From the NCBI RefSeq assembly GCF_002150785.1, contig NZ_MTAZ01000004.1, positions 372,001 to 436,000 on the forward strand: a stretch of 64,000 nt of DNA. The letters run 5' to 3'. The position numbers and the translations under genes are program-made. The stretch comes from Arenibacter amylolyticus. Its GTDB lineage: Bacteria > Bacteroidota > Bacteroidia > Flavobacteriales > Flavobacteriaceae. The notes beneath the pieces were generated by a model. The model saw only the letters and a program-made list of their open reading frames with translations. It did not search any database and was not told the DNA's origin. Shown piece by piece: positions 6,891-15,203 of the stretch (its first letter is position 1; every line of letters starts with the position of its first letter).

Positions 6891-9719
6891 TTAGAATGTA
6901 ATGCTATACCCCAAGGAGAATGTCCTACCCGGATTCCTTTTGGAAAAGGTTTTGTTTTGGGCCTTATAGGACTCATATTCGCTGATTAATTCCTCATCCA
7001 AGAGATTTTCTACCTTTAAGCTTATGCGCTGTTCTCCATTGTTCCCAAATTTTTTGGAGAAATTAAAATTTAAGAGATGAAACGGCATGGTGAATACATC
7101 TGGAACAAAACCGTTGCCTACTACCTGAAGCGTCTTGCCTTGAACATTGTAGTTCAGCCCCGTTTCTATTCCGTTTTCCACTCCTTTATAATGTAAGCCA
7201 GCGTTAATTAAAAAGGGCGATTGTCCTTGCAGCTCACGGGTTTTGCCAAGACGCTCCCCTTCCCTTAGGCCTAGTTCCCGTAAATTGCGTTCGCTTTCTC
7301 CAAAAGTTTGGGCCGACTTGATAATGGAGGTGTTTAGGTTAAAACTGAAATTTGAAAGGGTGGGGGTTATAAATCCTAAATTTTTACGCACTTCAAATTC
7401 TAAGCCTATCACCTCTGCATCCCCTAGGTTTTTGGGAGTAAAGTTATCGGAAGACGATTCAAAATAGGTTAGTTCTATGGGGTCTGTAAACTTCTTGTAA
7501 AAGCTACTCAATGCCATCATCTCAGCACTTTCCCCAAACCATTCAATTCTAAAATCGTAATTATCTATATAGGTGGGATTCAGGTCAATGTTGCCTATAA
7601 AGGTGTTGTTGGATAAGGGGTCGTAGATCTTGGCGATGGAAGCCTCTTTAAAAGAGGGTCTTGCCGTAGAAAGGGCATAAGATCCCCGTAAATTGATGGC
7701 TTCGTTAAGGGCATAGATGAGGTTGGCGGTTGGGAAAACGTCCAATTTGTCTATAATCTTCTCATTGTTGTAGATTACCTTTCTAGGGTCGTTGGGATCC
7801 CTGTTGTCTTCCCCGGTGTACCTGGTGGTGAAATTTTCTACCCTAATCCCCAGGATGGTGCGTAATTGGTTGCCAATCTTAAACTCGTTAGAGACATAAG
7901 CGGCCATATTCTGCTGCTTGGCGCGGTAGGTGTTTGCGGGTTCGGAAATGGAGATGTCCGGGTCTATGTAAGTACCTTTATTATTGTCTACGGTCCATAG
8001 GTTTTCCTCCAGCAAAATATTATCGGCAATACCATTGAAGTGGGTGGTTTGCCCATTGTTCTCCAATTCGAAGTTTAGAATACCGAAATCCCGGTTCTTG
8101 TAAGCGCCATAGGCTCCAAATTTTAACTTGGCGTCCTTATTTAAAAACATATATTTTTTGGTGAAATCCAATTTAGCTACGGTATTCACCTCTTCCAAGT
8201 CCCTCCAGATTCGCTTGGGCTGGTTGTTTTGTGGGATGCTATACACGCCATCTTCTACCCTAAAAGAGGTGGTTCTTATATCCTTGTCCTGAATTTTAGA
8301 AAGGGTAGGGCTCAGTGCCCATTCCGTAGTCCAAGAGGCATCTTCACTATTGTGTGTACCCGAGAGTTGTAGGTTGGATATGGCCCGCTGGGTGTATTCC
8401 AAGTTATCCTTGGAGAAGTTTACGAAGTCACTAAAATTTAAGCTTTGTTGGAAGTATCCTGCAGAGGACTCCCCGTTTTGTATGTGGAGCATATTTAGCT
8501 TGTACTTGGAGCGTTCCGTTTTAAAAGAAGTACCCAAAAGACCGCTAAGTAGTACATTGTGTTTTCCTAAATCCCCTTTTTGGGTGCGATCTGTTTCTAA
8601 TTGAAAGATAGAAGGATCCGGATTTCTTCTGTAAAAGTTATTTTCGGCCCCCTCGTAGTAGGTGGTTTTACTTTTATAAGAAACTGAGCCAAAAAAGCCT
8701 ATTCTGTTATCACTCTCTCCAAGATGGTATTGGTTGCCCGTGGTAAAGCCCATACTGTAATCCATCCCGCTTTTTTCTCGCATGGCAGAAAGTGTCGGAT
8801 TAAATTTTTTGGTGATGGCAGTTAACAAGGGGCTGTATTCAAAGGTGTTGGGGATGTATTGCTGGGCATTGATGGGAAGGCTTCTGCTGCCATTGTCAAA
8901 TCCCAGAAAATCCGTAGGGCTACCCTTGTAATTGAGGTAGTCATTATTAAAATGCATGTCCGGGTTATAGCTCCCGCCAATGGAAAAACTATGTTCTTTG
9001 CTGTTGGGGAAGTCCTTGGTTACTATATCTACAATTCCGCCTGTAAAATCTGCTGGTAAGTCGGCGGAGGCCGATTTATGAACCAAGAGGTTGTCTATAA
9101 TATTGGTAGGGAAAATATCTAGCTGAATGGTATTCCTGTCAGGATCCAAGCCCGGAATATCCATTCCGTTCAGGATGGATTTAGTATATCGGTCCCCCAA
9201 ACCTCGGACATAGACATATTTCCCGCCTTGTACGGATACTCCGGGAACCGTCTTAATGGCGCTGGCAACGTCGCCAGCTCCCATTTTCTTAAAGGTTTCG
9301 GAAGAAATTCCGTCCAGTAGGTTCACTGCCCTTTTTTGGATGCCCAAGACAGACCTTTCTGTATTTTGTTTAATGCTAACCGATATTATCACTTCCTCCA
9401 GGCCTTCTGCCAAAGATTCCATGGTAATGTTTAGCTGGGTAGGTTCCTTACTGTTTACCACCACGTCTGAGACTTCCACTGTTTCATAGCCTAGATAGGA
9501 AAATACTATGGAGTAGGTGCCTTCCTCTAGTGCTAGCTTATAATTCCCGTCATAATCGGAGGTGGTACCTACCGTAGTACCCTTTACAAGGATGTTGGCA
9601 AAGGGAACGGGGTCTTGGAAATCACCATCTATCAAGGTACCCATTACCTCCCCACTTTGGGGATATAGGAGTTGTAGTAGGAAAAATGTAAAAAGAGTGA
9701 GTTTAAATGGATGTTTCAT
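6891..9719 (-). CDS. TonB-dependent outer-membrane receptor
   Basis: A 942-residue TonB-dependent receptor that imports a ligand across the outer membrane using TonB/ExbBD energy. In order it has a signal peptide (to about residue 21); a carboxypeptidase-regulatory-like domain (about 25-112, GTLIDGDFQDPVPFANI to FSYLGYETVEVSD); a plug domain (about 120-235, GDVASAIKTVPGVSVQGGKYVYVRGLGDRYTK); and a 22-strand barrel ending in the aromatic-terminated SLGYSITF. It is not a SusC: the SusC length and the SusD partner are absent. Its operon partner is the lipoprotein gene upstream at 9806-11251, 86 bases away across a hairpin. A terminator follows at 6739-6775. The neighbouring PhoB/PhoR-like pair suggests phosphate-related regulation (inference). 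The ligand is unknown. Confidence 0.93.
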   Translation of the reverse strand: MKHPFKLTLFTFFLLQLLYPQSGEVMGTLIDGDFQDPVPFANILVKGTTVGTTSDYDGNYKLALEEGTYSIVFSYLGYETVEVSDVVVNSKEPTQLNITMESLAEGLEEVIISVSIKQNTERSVLGIQKRAVNLLDGISSETFKKMGAGDVASAIKTVPGVSVQGGKYVYVRGLGDRYTKSILNGMDIPGLDPDRNTIQLDIFPTNIIDNLLVHKSASADLPADFTGGIVDIVTKDFPNSKEHSFSIGGSYNPDMHFNNDYLNYKGSPTDFLGFDNGSRSLPINAQQYIPNTFEYSPLLTAITKKFNPTLSAMREKSGMDYSMGFTTGNQYHLGESDNRIGFFGSVSYKSKTTYYEGAENNFYRRNPDPSIFQLETDRTQKGDLGKHNVLLSGLLGTSFKTERSKYKLNMLHIQNGESSAGYFQQSLNFSDFVNFSKDNLEYTQRAISNLQLSGTHNSEDASWTTEWALSPTLSKIQDKDIRTTSFRVEDGVYSIPQNNQPKRIWRDLEEVNTVAKLDFTKKYMFLNKDAKLKFGAYGAYKNRDFGILNFELENNGQTTHFNGIADNILLEENLWTVDNNKGTYIDPDISISEPANTYRAKQQNMAAYVSNEFKIGNQLRTILGIRVENFTTRYTGEDNRDPNDPRKVIYNNEKIIDKLDVFPTANLIYALNEAINLRGSYALSTARPSFKEASIAKIYDPLSNNTFIGNIDLNPTYIDNYDFRIEWFGESAEMMALSSFYKKFTDPIELTYFESSSDNFTPKNLGDAEVIGLEFEVRKNLGFITPTLSNFSFNLNTSIIKSAQTFGESERNLRELGLREGERLGKTRELQGQSPFLINAGLHYKGVENGIETGLNYNVQGKTLQVVGNGFVPDVFTMPFHLLNFNFSKKFGNNGEQRISLKVENLLDEELISEYESYKAQNKTFSKRNPGRTFSLGYSITF

Positions 9720-9746
9720 GTGAACTGTGAGTTTTATTTTAAAAGT

Positions 9747-9782
9747 CCAATAACCTGCCTGTTGAAAATGGCGGGTTATTGG
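9747..9782 (-). terminator. Intra-operon hairpin between lipoprotein and receptor genes
   Basis: Arms CCAATAACC (9747-9755) and GGTTATTGG (9774-9782) pair perfectly over 9 bp, and three further GC pairs continue after one mismatch. On the minus strand the hairpin is followed by ACTTTT, a weak U-run. It probably lowers expression of the distal receptor gene relative to the lipoprotein, or stabilises the upstream mRNA. Confidence 0.5.
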
Positions 9783-9805
9783 TAAAATTGTTATAGAATG
9801 GGGTC

Positions 9806-11251
9806 TTAGAAAGCGGCGGCGCCTAGGCTAATAGCGTAGAAGGTCCACCCAAAAACAGAGGTGTCCGCCCCTACCGTTTGTGATCCTTTCTCTACCTTGC
9901 TAGTCCAAGTAGCTGCTCTATCCGTAAAGGAGGGGTCCTTTATGATGGTGGTTTCTAGATCGTTTCCAGATTCGTCCTTTTTAACTTTTTCGGAAAATAT
10001 GCTGTGGTCAAAGCCAACAACTTGCCAAGCTTCAAAAACTAGCTTGCCGTCCAAAAAGTTTTTGGCCACATCGTTGGCGTCTAGCTCCACATCCTTACCT
10101 TCAGGAAATCCGTAAGCATAAATATTGGAAGTGGTTCCCATGGCATTACTTCGGTAATCCGCATACTCCCCATCCGAAGCGGAGGGGCTTCCAACAATAG
10201 TGGCATTTTTTAAGGTAAACGAACCTTCCAAGGATCCTTCAGGGCCGTCAATTTCAAAAGCGTGATCGGAATTCTCTCCCTGAATAACCACTACATTGTC
10301 TACAGTTCCGGAGTAAGCTTGATCAATATCTATAGCGTCATCGCCCTGCGCCCATACCAAAAGATTGGTAGCGTCTACCGTACCCCCAAAAAACTCGATC
10401 CCGTCATCTACATTGGCCACCACTTCTATATGGTCTATAAGGGTGCCCCTTCCTACGGAGCCTAGGGTGAGACCATTTATTTCATTCCCTTCACCAATTA
10501 AGGCTCCCCCGTGGCGGATGGAGATATATTGTAATACCCCGGAGTTGTCATCGTCATTTAACGAATCGCCTGGGCCATAGAGTCCATAGGTGTCATCGGC
10601 AGGGATGCCCTCTATCTGTACCTCGGATACATCGCCTTTAAAAGAGCCAGATGCCCTTCCAAGTACAATGACTCCGCCCCAAAGACCTCTTTGGGTTTCA
10701 TCCAAGTTGGTCCCGCTTTTTTGTCCAACACCAATATTATCGGCCTCGGCAGTGAATATAATTGGTTTGTCTGCGGTCCCCTTGGCCATAAGCTTGGCGC
10801 CTCTTTGTACAATTAAGGCAGAGGCTAAGGAGCCGCTACCTGGCTTTCCTTTTATGATGGTCCCTGGCTCAATGGTTAGGGTTATCCCATCACCTACCAC
10901 TACCTTACCGGCCAAAAGGTAAATGTTGTTGGCCGTCCATGTGGTGTCTGTAGTGATTTCACCAGATATGGTGATTATTTCGGCGCAAGACCCCCCAATA
11001 TCCACACCGGTCTCATCTCCGTTCTGAATGCCATCGTTACAGGTGGCAATCTCATCAGGACAAGGTTGGCAATTGGGGCCACCGCAGTCTACTCCCTGCT
11101 CTCCTTGGTTGCGTATGCCATCATTACAAGTGGCAATTGCATCGGCAATAGGTGGTTGGTCGTCGGTGGTGCAAGAAAGGATTAGAATACTGGCTAAGGC
11201 TAAGGTGTAAAAAGCCAGGGATTTGCGTTGAATTAAATTTCTAATTTTCAT
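9806..11251 (-). CDS. Surface lipoprotein with parallel beta-helix, receptor partner
   Basis: A 481-residue lipoprotein. The signal peptide ends in lipobox LILSC (Cys27). Next come two copies of a Cys-rich motif, ATCNDGIRNQGEQGVDCGG and ATCNDGIQNGDETGVDIGG, with four more Cys (CQPC, SCAE); this short module recurs in Flavobacteriaceae surface proteins. From about residue 95 to 400 the chain is repetitive and Gly/Asp-rich (GDGITLTIEPGTIIKG, LIVQRGAKLMAKGTADKPIIFTA), which suggests a right-handed parallel beta-helix. It is the promoter-proximal gene of the operon with the TonB receptor and probably acts as its extracellular ligand-binding partner. The 11-bp repeat array directly upstream suggests control by the divergent response regulator. 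Confidence 0.82.
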   Translation of the reverse strand: MKIRNLIQRKSLAFYTLALASILILSCTTDDQPPIADAIATCNDGIRNQGEQGVDCGGPNCQPCPDEIATCNDGIQNGDETGVDIGGSCAEIITISGEITTDTTWTANNIYLLAGKVVVGDGITLTIEPGTIIKGKPGSGSLASALIVQRGAKLMAKGTADKPIIFTAEADNIGVGQKSGTNLDETQRGLWGGVIVLGRASGSFKGDVSEVQIEGIPADDTYGLYGPGDSLNDDDNSGVLQYISIRHGGALIGEGNEINGLTLGSVGRGTLIDHIEVVANVDDGIEFFGGTVDATNLLVWAQGDDAIDIDQAYSGTVDNVVVIQGENSDHAFEIDGPEGSLEGSFTLKNATIVGSPSASDGEYADYRSNAMGTTSNIYAYGFPEGKDVELDANDVAKNFLDGKLVFEAWQVVGFDHSIFSEKVKKDESGNDLETTIIKDPSFTDRAATWTSKVEKGSQTVGADTSVFGWTFYAISLGAAAF

Positions 11252-11286
11252 TTGTTTTTAGGTTTTATTCGATTTTTAGAACACCG

Positions 11287-11294
11287 CAAATAAA
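11287..11294 (-). promoter_or_regulatory. Possible -7 element of the lipoprotein/TonB operon
   Basis: On the minus strand this reads TTTATTTG, 7 of 8 matches to TAnnTTTG. It would put the transcript start near 11280, about 30 bases before the ATG. It directly abuts the TTACC repeat array, as expected for an activator-dependent promoter with a weak core. Confidence 0.35.
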
Positions 11295-11371
11295 TTACCC
11301 GTTTGTAAAAGGTGGATTATCCTGATATTACCTGTTTGTTGGCTTAAGGTTACCATATTGTTACTATCTTA
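11295..11371. promoter_or_regulatory. Array of TTACC half-sites at 11-bp phase (putative PhoB-type operator)
   Basis: Cut into consecutive 11-mers from 11295, the segment reads TTACCCGTTTG, TAAAAGGTGGA, TTATCCTGATA, TTACCTGTTTG, TTGGCTTAAGG, TTACCATATTG, TTACTATCTTA. Five of seven blocks begin TTAC or TTATC, and two share TTACCnGTTTG. OmpR/PhoB-family regulators bind tandem direct repeats with 11-bp spacing (established for PhoB). The array lies between the OmpR/PhoB-type regulator gene and the receptor operon, just upstream of the operon's likely promoter. Confidence 0.6.
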
Positions 11372-11542
11372 ATTCATCGTTAATGGGTTGGAGGAATAGT
11401 ATTATCTTTACTTTTAATTGCGAGAAACAGAAAAAAAAGAAGGGTTTTTCCATAGTTTTTTGAGGCGTAGCCGCTGAGTTTATACCTAGAAAAACAAACA
11501 AAATCAGCACGGTGAGGCCGAAGGGAAAAGTAAATTAAACAA

Positions 11543-12229
11543 ATGAAAAAGAAGGATATTAGAATACTTTTGGTAGATGATGAGCCCGATATTTTGGAGA
11601 TCATAAGTTATAATCTTACTGGGGTGGGGTATGATGTCTATACCGCAAAAAATGGGGTAGAGGCTGTAGCCACTGCCAAGAAAAAAAAGCCGCATTTAAT
11701 TATTTTGGATGTGATGATGCCCGAAATGGATGGAATCGAGGCCTGCGAAATTATCCGCAACACTGCGGGCCTAGAAAATACCATCATTACCTTTCTTACC
11801 GCAAGGGGAGAAGACTATTCCCAAATGGCCGGATTTGATGCTGGTGCGGACGACTATATTACGAAGCCCATACGCCCTAAGGTTTTGGTGAGCAAGGTAA
11901 AGGCATTGCTTAGAAGACTAAAGGAGATGGAAGGTGAGGAAGTCGATATTGTTAAGGTAGGTGATATTACCATAAATAGGGAAGAGTATAAAATTGAAAA
12001 CCTTGGAGAGGAGCTTATTCTTCCCAGAAAGGAGTTTGAATTGCTGTCCTTGCTAACCTCTAAGCCCAATAAGGTTTTTAAGAGGGAAGAAATTTTAGAT
12101 CGGGTATGGGGGAACGAAGTGGTCGTAGGAGGTAGAACCATTGATGTCCATATACGTAAACTACGTGAGAAGCTAGGGGAAGATCACTTTAAGACGGTTA
12201 AGGGAGTGGGCTATAAATTTGTATTGTAA
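11543..12229 (+). CDS. PhoB/OmpR-family response regulator
   Basis: A 228-residue two-component regulator with a receiver domain (about 6-122) and a C-terminal winged-helix DNA-binding domain (about 134-228). Receiver residues are complete: acidic pocket DDE at 12-14, phospho-acceptor Asp56 in ILDVMMP, Thr86 in FLTARG and Lys108 in YITKPI. The output domain has the family stretch GGRTIDVHIRKLREKLG and ends VGYKFVL. Its stop overlaps the start of the histidine kinase by one base (TAATG), so the two are translationally coupled. It best resembles flavobacterial PhoB/PhoP-type regulators of phosphate starvation. The phased array upstream may be its own target, on the receptor operon and possibly on itself. 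Confidence 0.93.
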   Translation: MKKKDIRILLVDDEPDILEIISYNLTGVGYDVYTAKNGVEAVATAKKKKPHLIILDVMMPEMDGIEACEIIRNTAGLENTIITFLTARGEDYSQMAGFDAGADDYITKPIRPKVLVSKVKALLRRLKEMEGEEVDIVKVGDITINREEYKIENLGEELILPRKEFELLSLLTSKPNKVFKREEILDRVWGNEVVVGGRTIDVHIRKLREKLGEDHFKTVKGVGYKFVL

Positions 12230-13296
12230 TGGGTACGCGGATAAAAAAATCGTACCGATTTGCGCTGCGTTCGGGATTGTTAATTGCGGCCATTCTCAGT
12301 TTGTTGTTTTGGTTAATGCAATGGCTTTCCGGAAATGTGATTTGGTGGCAGATTGTTGGGTTTGCCGTAGCGGCAAGTATAATTGCCGTAAGTATCCTTC
12401 AGGTGCGGGTACAGCGATTTATATATAGGAGGATAGAGCGGATTTATAAAGACGTTACCCTTTTGCAATCTACCTCCTTGGCAGCAAGGACCGTTACTAC
12501 AGACATGCAGACCCTAACCGAGGAGATCGAGAAATTTGCCAAAGACAAGAAGGTAGAAATAGATACCCTAAAAATTAGGGAAGAATACAGAAAGGAGTTT
12601 TTGGGGAATGTTTCCCACGAATTAAAGACGCCGCTCTTTACGGTGCAGGGCTATATCTTAACCCTTTTGGACGGGGCCATGGAAGATAAGCAACTCCGTA
12701 AAAAGTACTTGCAACGCGCCAGTAAGGGCGTGGAACGCCTCAATTATATTGTGCAAGATCTAGACCTCATTACCAAATTGGAGATGGAAGGATTAAAGAT
12801 GAATTATGAGGATTTCGATATCTTGGAGCTGGTGCGAAATGTTTTTGACCTTTTGGAAATGAAAGCGGCCAAAAAAGACATTATCCTAACCTTCGATATG
12901 GAGTATAAGGAGCCAATCTATGTGCGGGCAGACCGGGATAAAATACAGCAGGTAATTTCCAATTTGTTGGTGAACTCCATAAAATACGGCCAAGCAAACG
13001 GTACCACGGAGGTAAGTGTGGAAAATTTGATTAAAAATAAGGTCATTGTTAGAGTGACGGACAATGGGGAGGGAATTTCCAAACAGCACTTTGGGCGAAT
13101 ATTCGAACGGTTTTATAGGGTGGATAAAAGTGGTAGCCGTGCTGTAGGCGGTTCTGGGCTGGGCCTAGCAATAGTGAAGCATATTATTGAGGCGCATGAT
13201 GAAAAGATTTATGTGGAAAGTGTTCGCGACGTAGGATCGGAGTTTTCCTTTACCCTGGAGAAATCCATAAAGAAATCTCCCGAGACTGCTGCATAA
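12229..13296 (+). CDS. PhoR-like sensor histidine kinase
   Basis: A 355-residue membrane histidine kinase. Two transmembrane segments lie at about residues 14-32 and 40-57 with almost no periplasmic loop, as in PhoR-type kinases that sense through another membrane complex rather than an extracellular ligand. A linker helix (60-120) follows, then the HisKA domain with phospho-acceptor His130 in NVSHELKTPL. The ATPase domain is complete: N box with Asn249 (NLLVNSIKYG), G1 DNGEGIS (278-284) and G2 GGSGLGLAIV (307-316). No PAS domain is evident, which is shorter than E. coli PhoR. It is coupled by a TAATG overlap to the response regulator. Confidence 0.92.
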   Translation: MGTRIKKSYRFALRSGLLIAAILSLLFWLMQWLSGNVIWWQIVGFAVAASIIAVSILQVRVQRFIYRRIERIYKDVTLLQSTSLAARTVTTDMQTLTEEIEKFAKDKKVEIDTLKIREEYRKEFLGNVSHELKTPLFTVQGYILTLLDGAMEDKQLRKKYLQRASKGVERLNYIVQDLDLITKLEMEGLKMNYEDFDILELVRNVFDLLEMKAAKKDIILTFDMEYKEPIYVRADRDKIQQVISNLLVNSIKYGQANGTTEVSVENLIKNKVIVRVTDNGEGISKQHFGRIFERFYRVDKSGSRAVGGSGLGLAIVKHIIEAHDEKIYVESVRDVGSEFSFTLEKSIKKSPETAA

Positions 13297-13406
13297 TGGC
13301 CTAAAGGAAACTTTAATTAGGAGCATTTTGTAGATCTAAATAACAGATTGATGGCGAAGAAGTTGGATTTCCGTAGCTTTGCCAAATTAATTATCAGTTA
13401 CAGTCT

Positions 13407-14078
13407 GTGGGAAGCAAGAATAAACTAAAGAGATTTAAGGAGAACGAAACCTTTAAAAACGTACTACAGCCTACTAGGGAGGAAATTGTAGGCGGCTTAT
13501 TCCCAAATAAGGGAAAGTGGAATCAGTTTTTTGGGAACGACAATCCTATTGTATTAGAGCTAGGTTGTGGCAAGGGGGAGTATACCGTTGCAATGGCACA
13601 ACAAAATGCGGAGAAGAATTTTATAGGGATAGATATAAAGGGAGCCCGCTTCTGGCGAGGAGCCAAGACTGCCATTGAAGAGGGAATTGATAATGCCGCC
13701 TTTCTGCGTACGCAAATAGAGCTGATTGATCTGCTTTTTGCTCAAGGTGAGGTATCCGAAATTTGGATTACCTTCCCAGATCCCCAAATAAAGTACAAGC
13801 GGACTAAGCATAGGTTAACCAACTCCCATTTTCTTGAAAAATATAGAAAAATCCTAAAAGAGGACGGTACGGTTAATCTGAAGACCGATAGTGAATTTAT
13901 GCATGGATATACCTTAGGTCTCCTGCACGGGAGTGGTTTGGAGGTTATGTACGCCAATCATGACGTGTACAAAAATGCTGGGAGTCCTAAAGAAGTGCTA
14001 GAAATTCAGACGTTTTATGAAAAACAGTATCTTGAAAAGGGAAAACCTATTACTTTTATCCGTTTTAGAGTGCATTAA
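13407..14078 (+). CDS. trmB: tRNA (guanine-N7-)-methyltransferase
   Basis: SAM-dependent methyltransferase that makes m7G46 in the tRNA variable loop. It has 223 residues and starts with GTG at 13407; I choose it because it yields GSKNKLKRFKENETF, the usual N-terminus of flavobacterial TrmB, and no in-frame ATG is nearby. The SAM-binding motif is VLELGCGKGEYT (about 50-61). The family signature WITFPDPQIKYKRTKHRL follows at about 113-130, with the conserved PDP and the basic tRNA-facing cluster. The C-terminal motif EIQTFYEKQYLEKG is also typical. The LysE-family gene starts 3 bases after its stop. Confidence 0.95.
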   Translation: MGSKNKLKRFKENETFKNVLQPTREEIVGGLFPNKGKWNQFFGNDNPIVLELGCGKGEYTVAMAQQNAEKNFIGIDIKGARFWRGAKTAIEEGIDNAAFLRTQIELIDLLFAQGEVSEIWITFPDPQIKYKRTKHRLTNSHFLEKYRKILKEDGTVNLKTDSEFMHGYTLGLLHGSGLEVMYANHDVYKNAGSPKEVLEIQTFYEKQYLEKGKPITFIRFRVH

Positions 14079-14081
14079 TCC

Positions 14082-14714
14082 ATGACCCATATTATAGTCC
14101 TTTTCTTTGCTACCTTTTCTGCCGCCTTTATGGCTACGGTTCCTCCGGGCCTTTTAAATATGAACGCCGCAAAAATTAGCGTGGAAAAAGGGAAGGCCAA
14201 TGGGGTGATTTTTAGTCTGGGTGTTTCCTGTATGATCATGGTCCAGGCCTATATTTCCGTGCTGATTTCCAAATTCTTATTCAATAATCCGGAAATAATC
14301 GATTGGCTCTTAAAAATTGCCCTGATGGTATTTGCATTTTTTGCCATTTACTTCTTTGTTAAGGCCAAGAAAAATGAAGAACAAGATCCACTAGAGCGGG
14401 TTAAGGTAAGTAAGAAGAATAGCTTTTTTAAGGGGGTGTTGTTAGCAGCGGTAAACCTGCTGACCATTCCTTATTACAGTGGCCTTAATGCTATGTGGAA
14501 TGCCTCTGGGTGGATTAAGTTTCAATTTAAGGATATTGCTACTTTTATTTTGGCAGCGGGGTTTGGAACCTTTACCGTCCTGTACTTGTACACCGTATAT
14601 TTTAATAAATTAGAGACCAAGTCTAACCGCTTCTCCAAAAACTCCAACTACATTCTTAGCGTCTTAATGGCACTTTTACTGGTGATTACCCTGATCCGTA
14701 TTTTATATACCTGA
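14082..14714 (+). CDS. LysE-family amino-acid exporter
   Basis: A 210-residue inner-membrane protein with about six predicted transmembrane segments (roughly 5-25, 40-65, 74-94, 114-134, 150-172 and 186-207). The first has the family start ATVPPGLLNMNAAKISVEKGK, matching the LysE/RhtB pattern PGPxxxxxxxxxxxxGxxxG. Family members export amino acids or related metabolites by proton exchange; the substrate cannot be read from sequence. It sits 3 bases after trmB and shares one base with the following alkyltransferase-like gene (TGATG), so these three genes look like one transcript. Confidence 0.87.
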   Translation: MTHIIVLFFATFSAAFMATVPPGLLNMNAAKISVEKGKANGVIFSLGVSCMIMVQAYISVLISKFLFNNPEIIDWLLKIALMVFAFFAIYFFVKAKKNEEQDPLERVKVSKKNSFFKGVLLAAVNLLTIPYYSGLNAMWNASGWIKFQFKDIATFILAAGFGTFTVLYLYTVYFNKLETKSNRFSKNSNYILSVLMALLLVITLIRILYT

Positions 14715-15049
14715 TGACGTCCGATAAAGACAATTTTTTTCAAAAAGTATATGCCGTAGCTCGGGAGATTCCCTATGGGCGGGTTACTTCCTATGGAGCC
14801 ATTGCTAAGTATTTGGGTGCCGCAAGGAGCGCAAGAATGGTGGGCTGGGCCATGAACAATGCGCATTCCATGGAAGATATTCCTGCGCACCGGGTGGTAA
14901 ACCGCAAGGGACTTTTAACAGGGAAACATCATTTTGAGGGGACCAATCTTATGCAGCAGTTATTGGAAAATGAAGGCTTGGAAATTATGGAAGATCAGAT
15001 TGTAGATTTCGAAAAATTCTTTTGGGATCCTGCGAAGGAATTAAAATAG
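14714..15049 (+). CDS. Alkyltransferase-like protein (MGMT DNA-binding domain without the active Cys)
   Basis: A 111-residue protein made of the DNA-binding domain of O6-alkylguanine-DNA alkyltransferase. The helix-turn-helix region is present (IPYGRVTSYGAIAKYLG, then ARMVGWAMNNA with the base-flipping Arg-Met). The active-site motif PCHRV reads PAHRVV at residues 57-62, so the acceptor Cys is Ala58. This is the hallmark of ATL proteins, which bind alkylated guanine and hand it to nucleotide excision repair instead of repairing it themselves. In E. coli the homologue has Trp at this position; Ala occurs in other ATLs. It overlaps the LysE gene by one base. Confidence 0.9.
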   Translation: MTSDKDNFFQKVYAVAREIPYGRVTSYGAIAKYLGAARSARMVGWAMNNAHSMEDIPAHRVVNRKGLLTGKHHFEGTNLMQQLLENEGLEIMEDQIVDFEKFFWDPAKELK

Positions 15050-15150
15050 GGGCGTTGTAGCAAATCTACCGGAGAATTATAGGTTAAAACCGTGGCTTAG
15101 CCTAGGTGTTACTTTTCAGTTCCTAGCTTCTTATTCTCGGTCCTAAGCCT

Positions 15151-15158
15151 TATCTTTG
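15151..15158 (+). promoter_or_regulatory. Putative -7 element of the mrp-nifU operon
   Basis: TATCTTTG matches the Bacteroidetes -7 consensus TAnnTTTG in full and lies 45 bases before the mrp start codon. No clear TTG at the -33 position was found. Confidence 0.42.
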
Positions 15159-15203
15159 TAATTTAGAATCAGTTTTAATAAAAGCTGAAAAGATTGTATC
15201 AGG

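Noticed and set aside
13351-13428. 25-codon ORF ahead of and overlapping trmB
   Set aside because: Out of frame with trmB and too short to support; trmB begins at the GTG at 13407.
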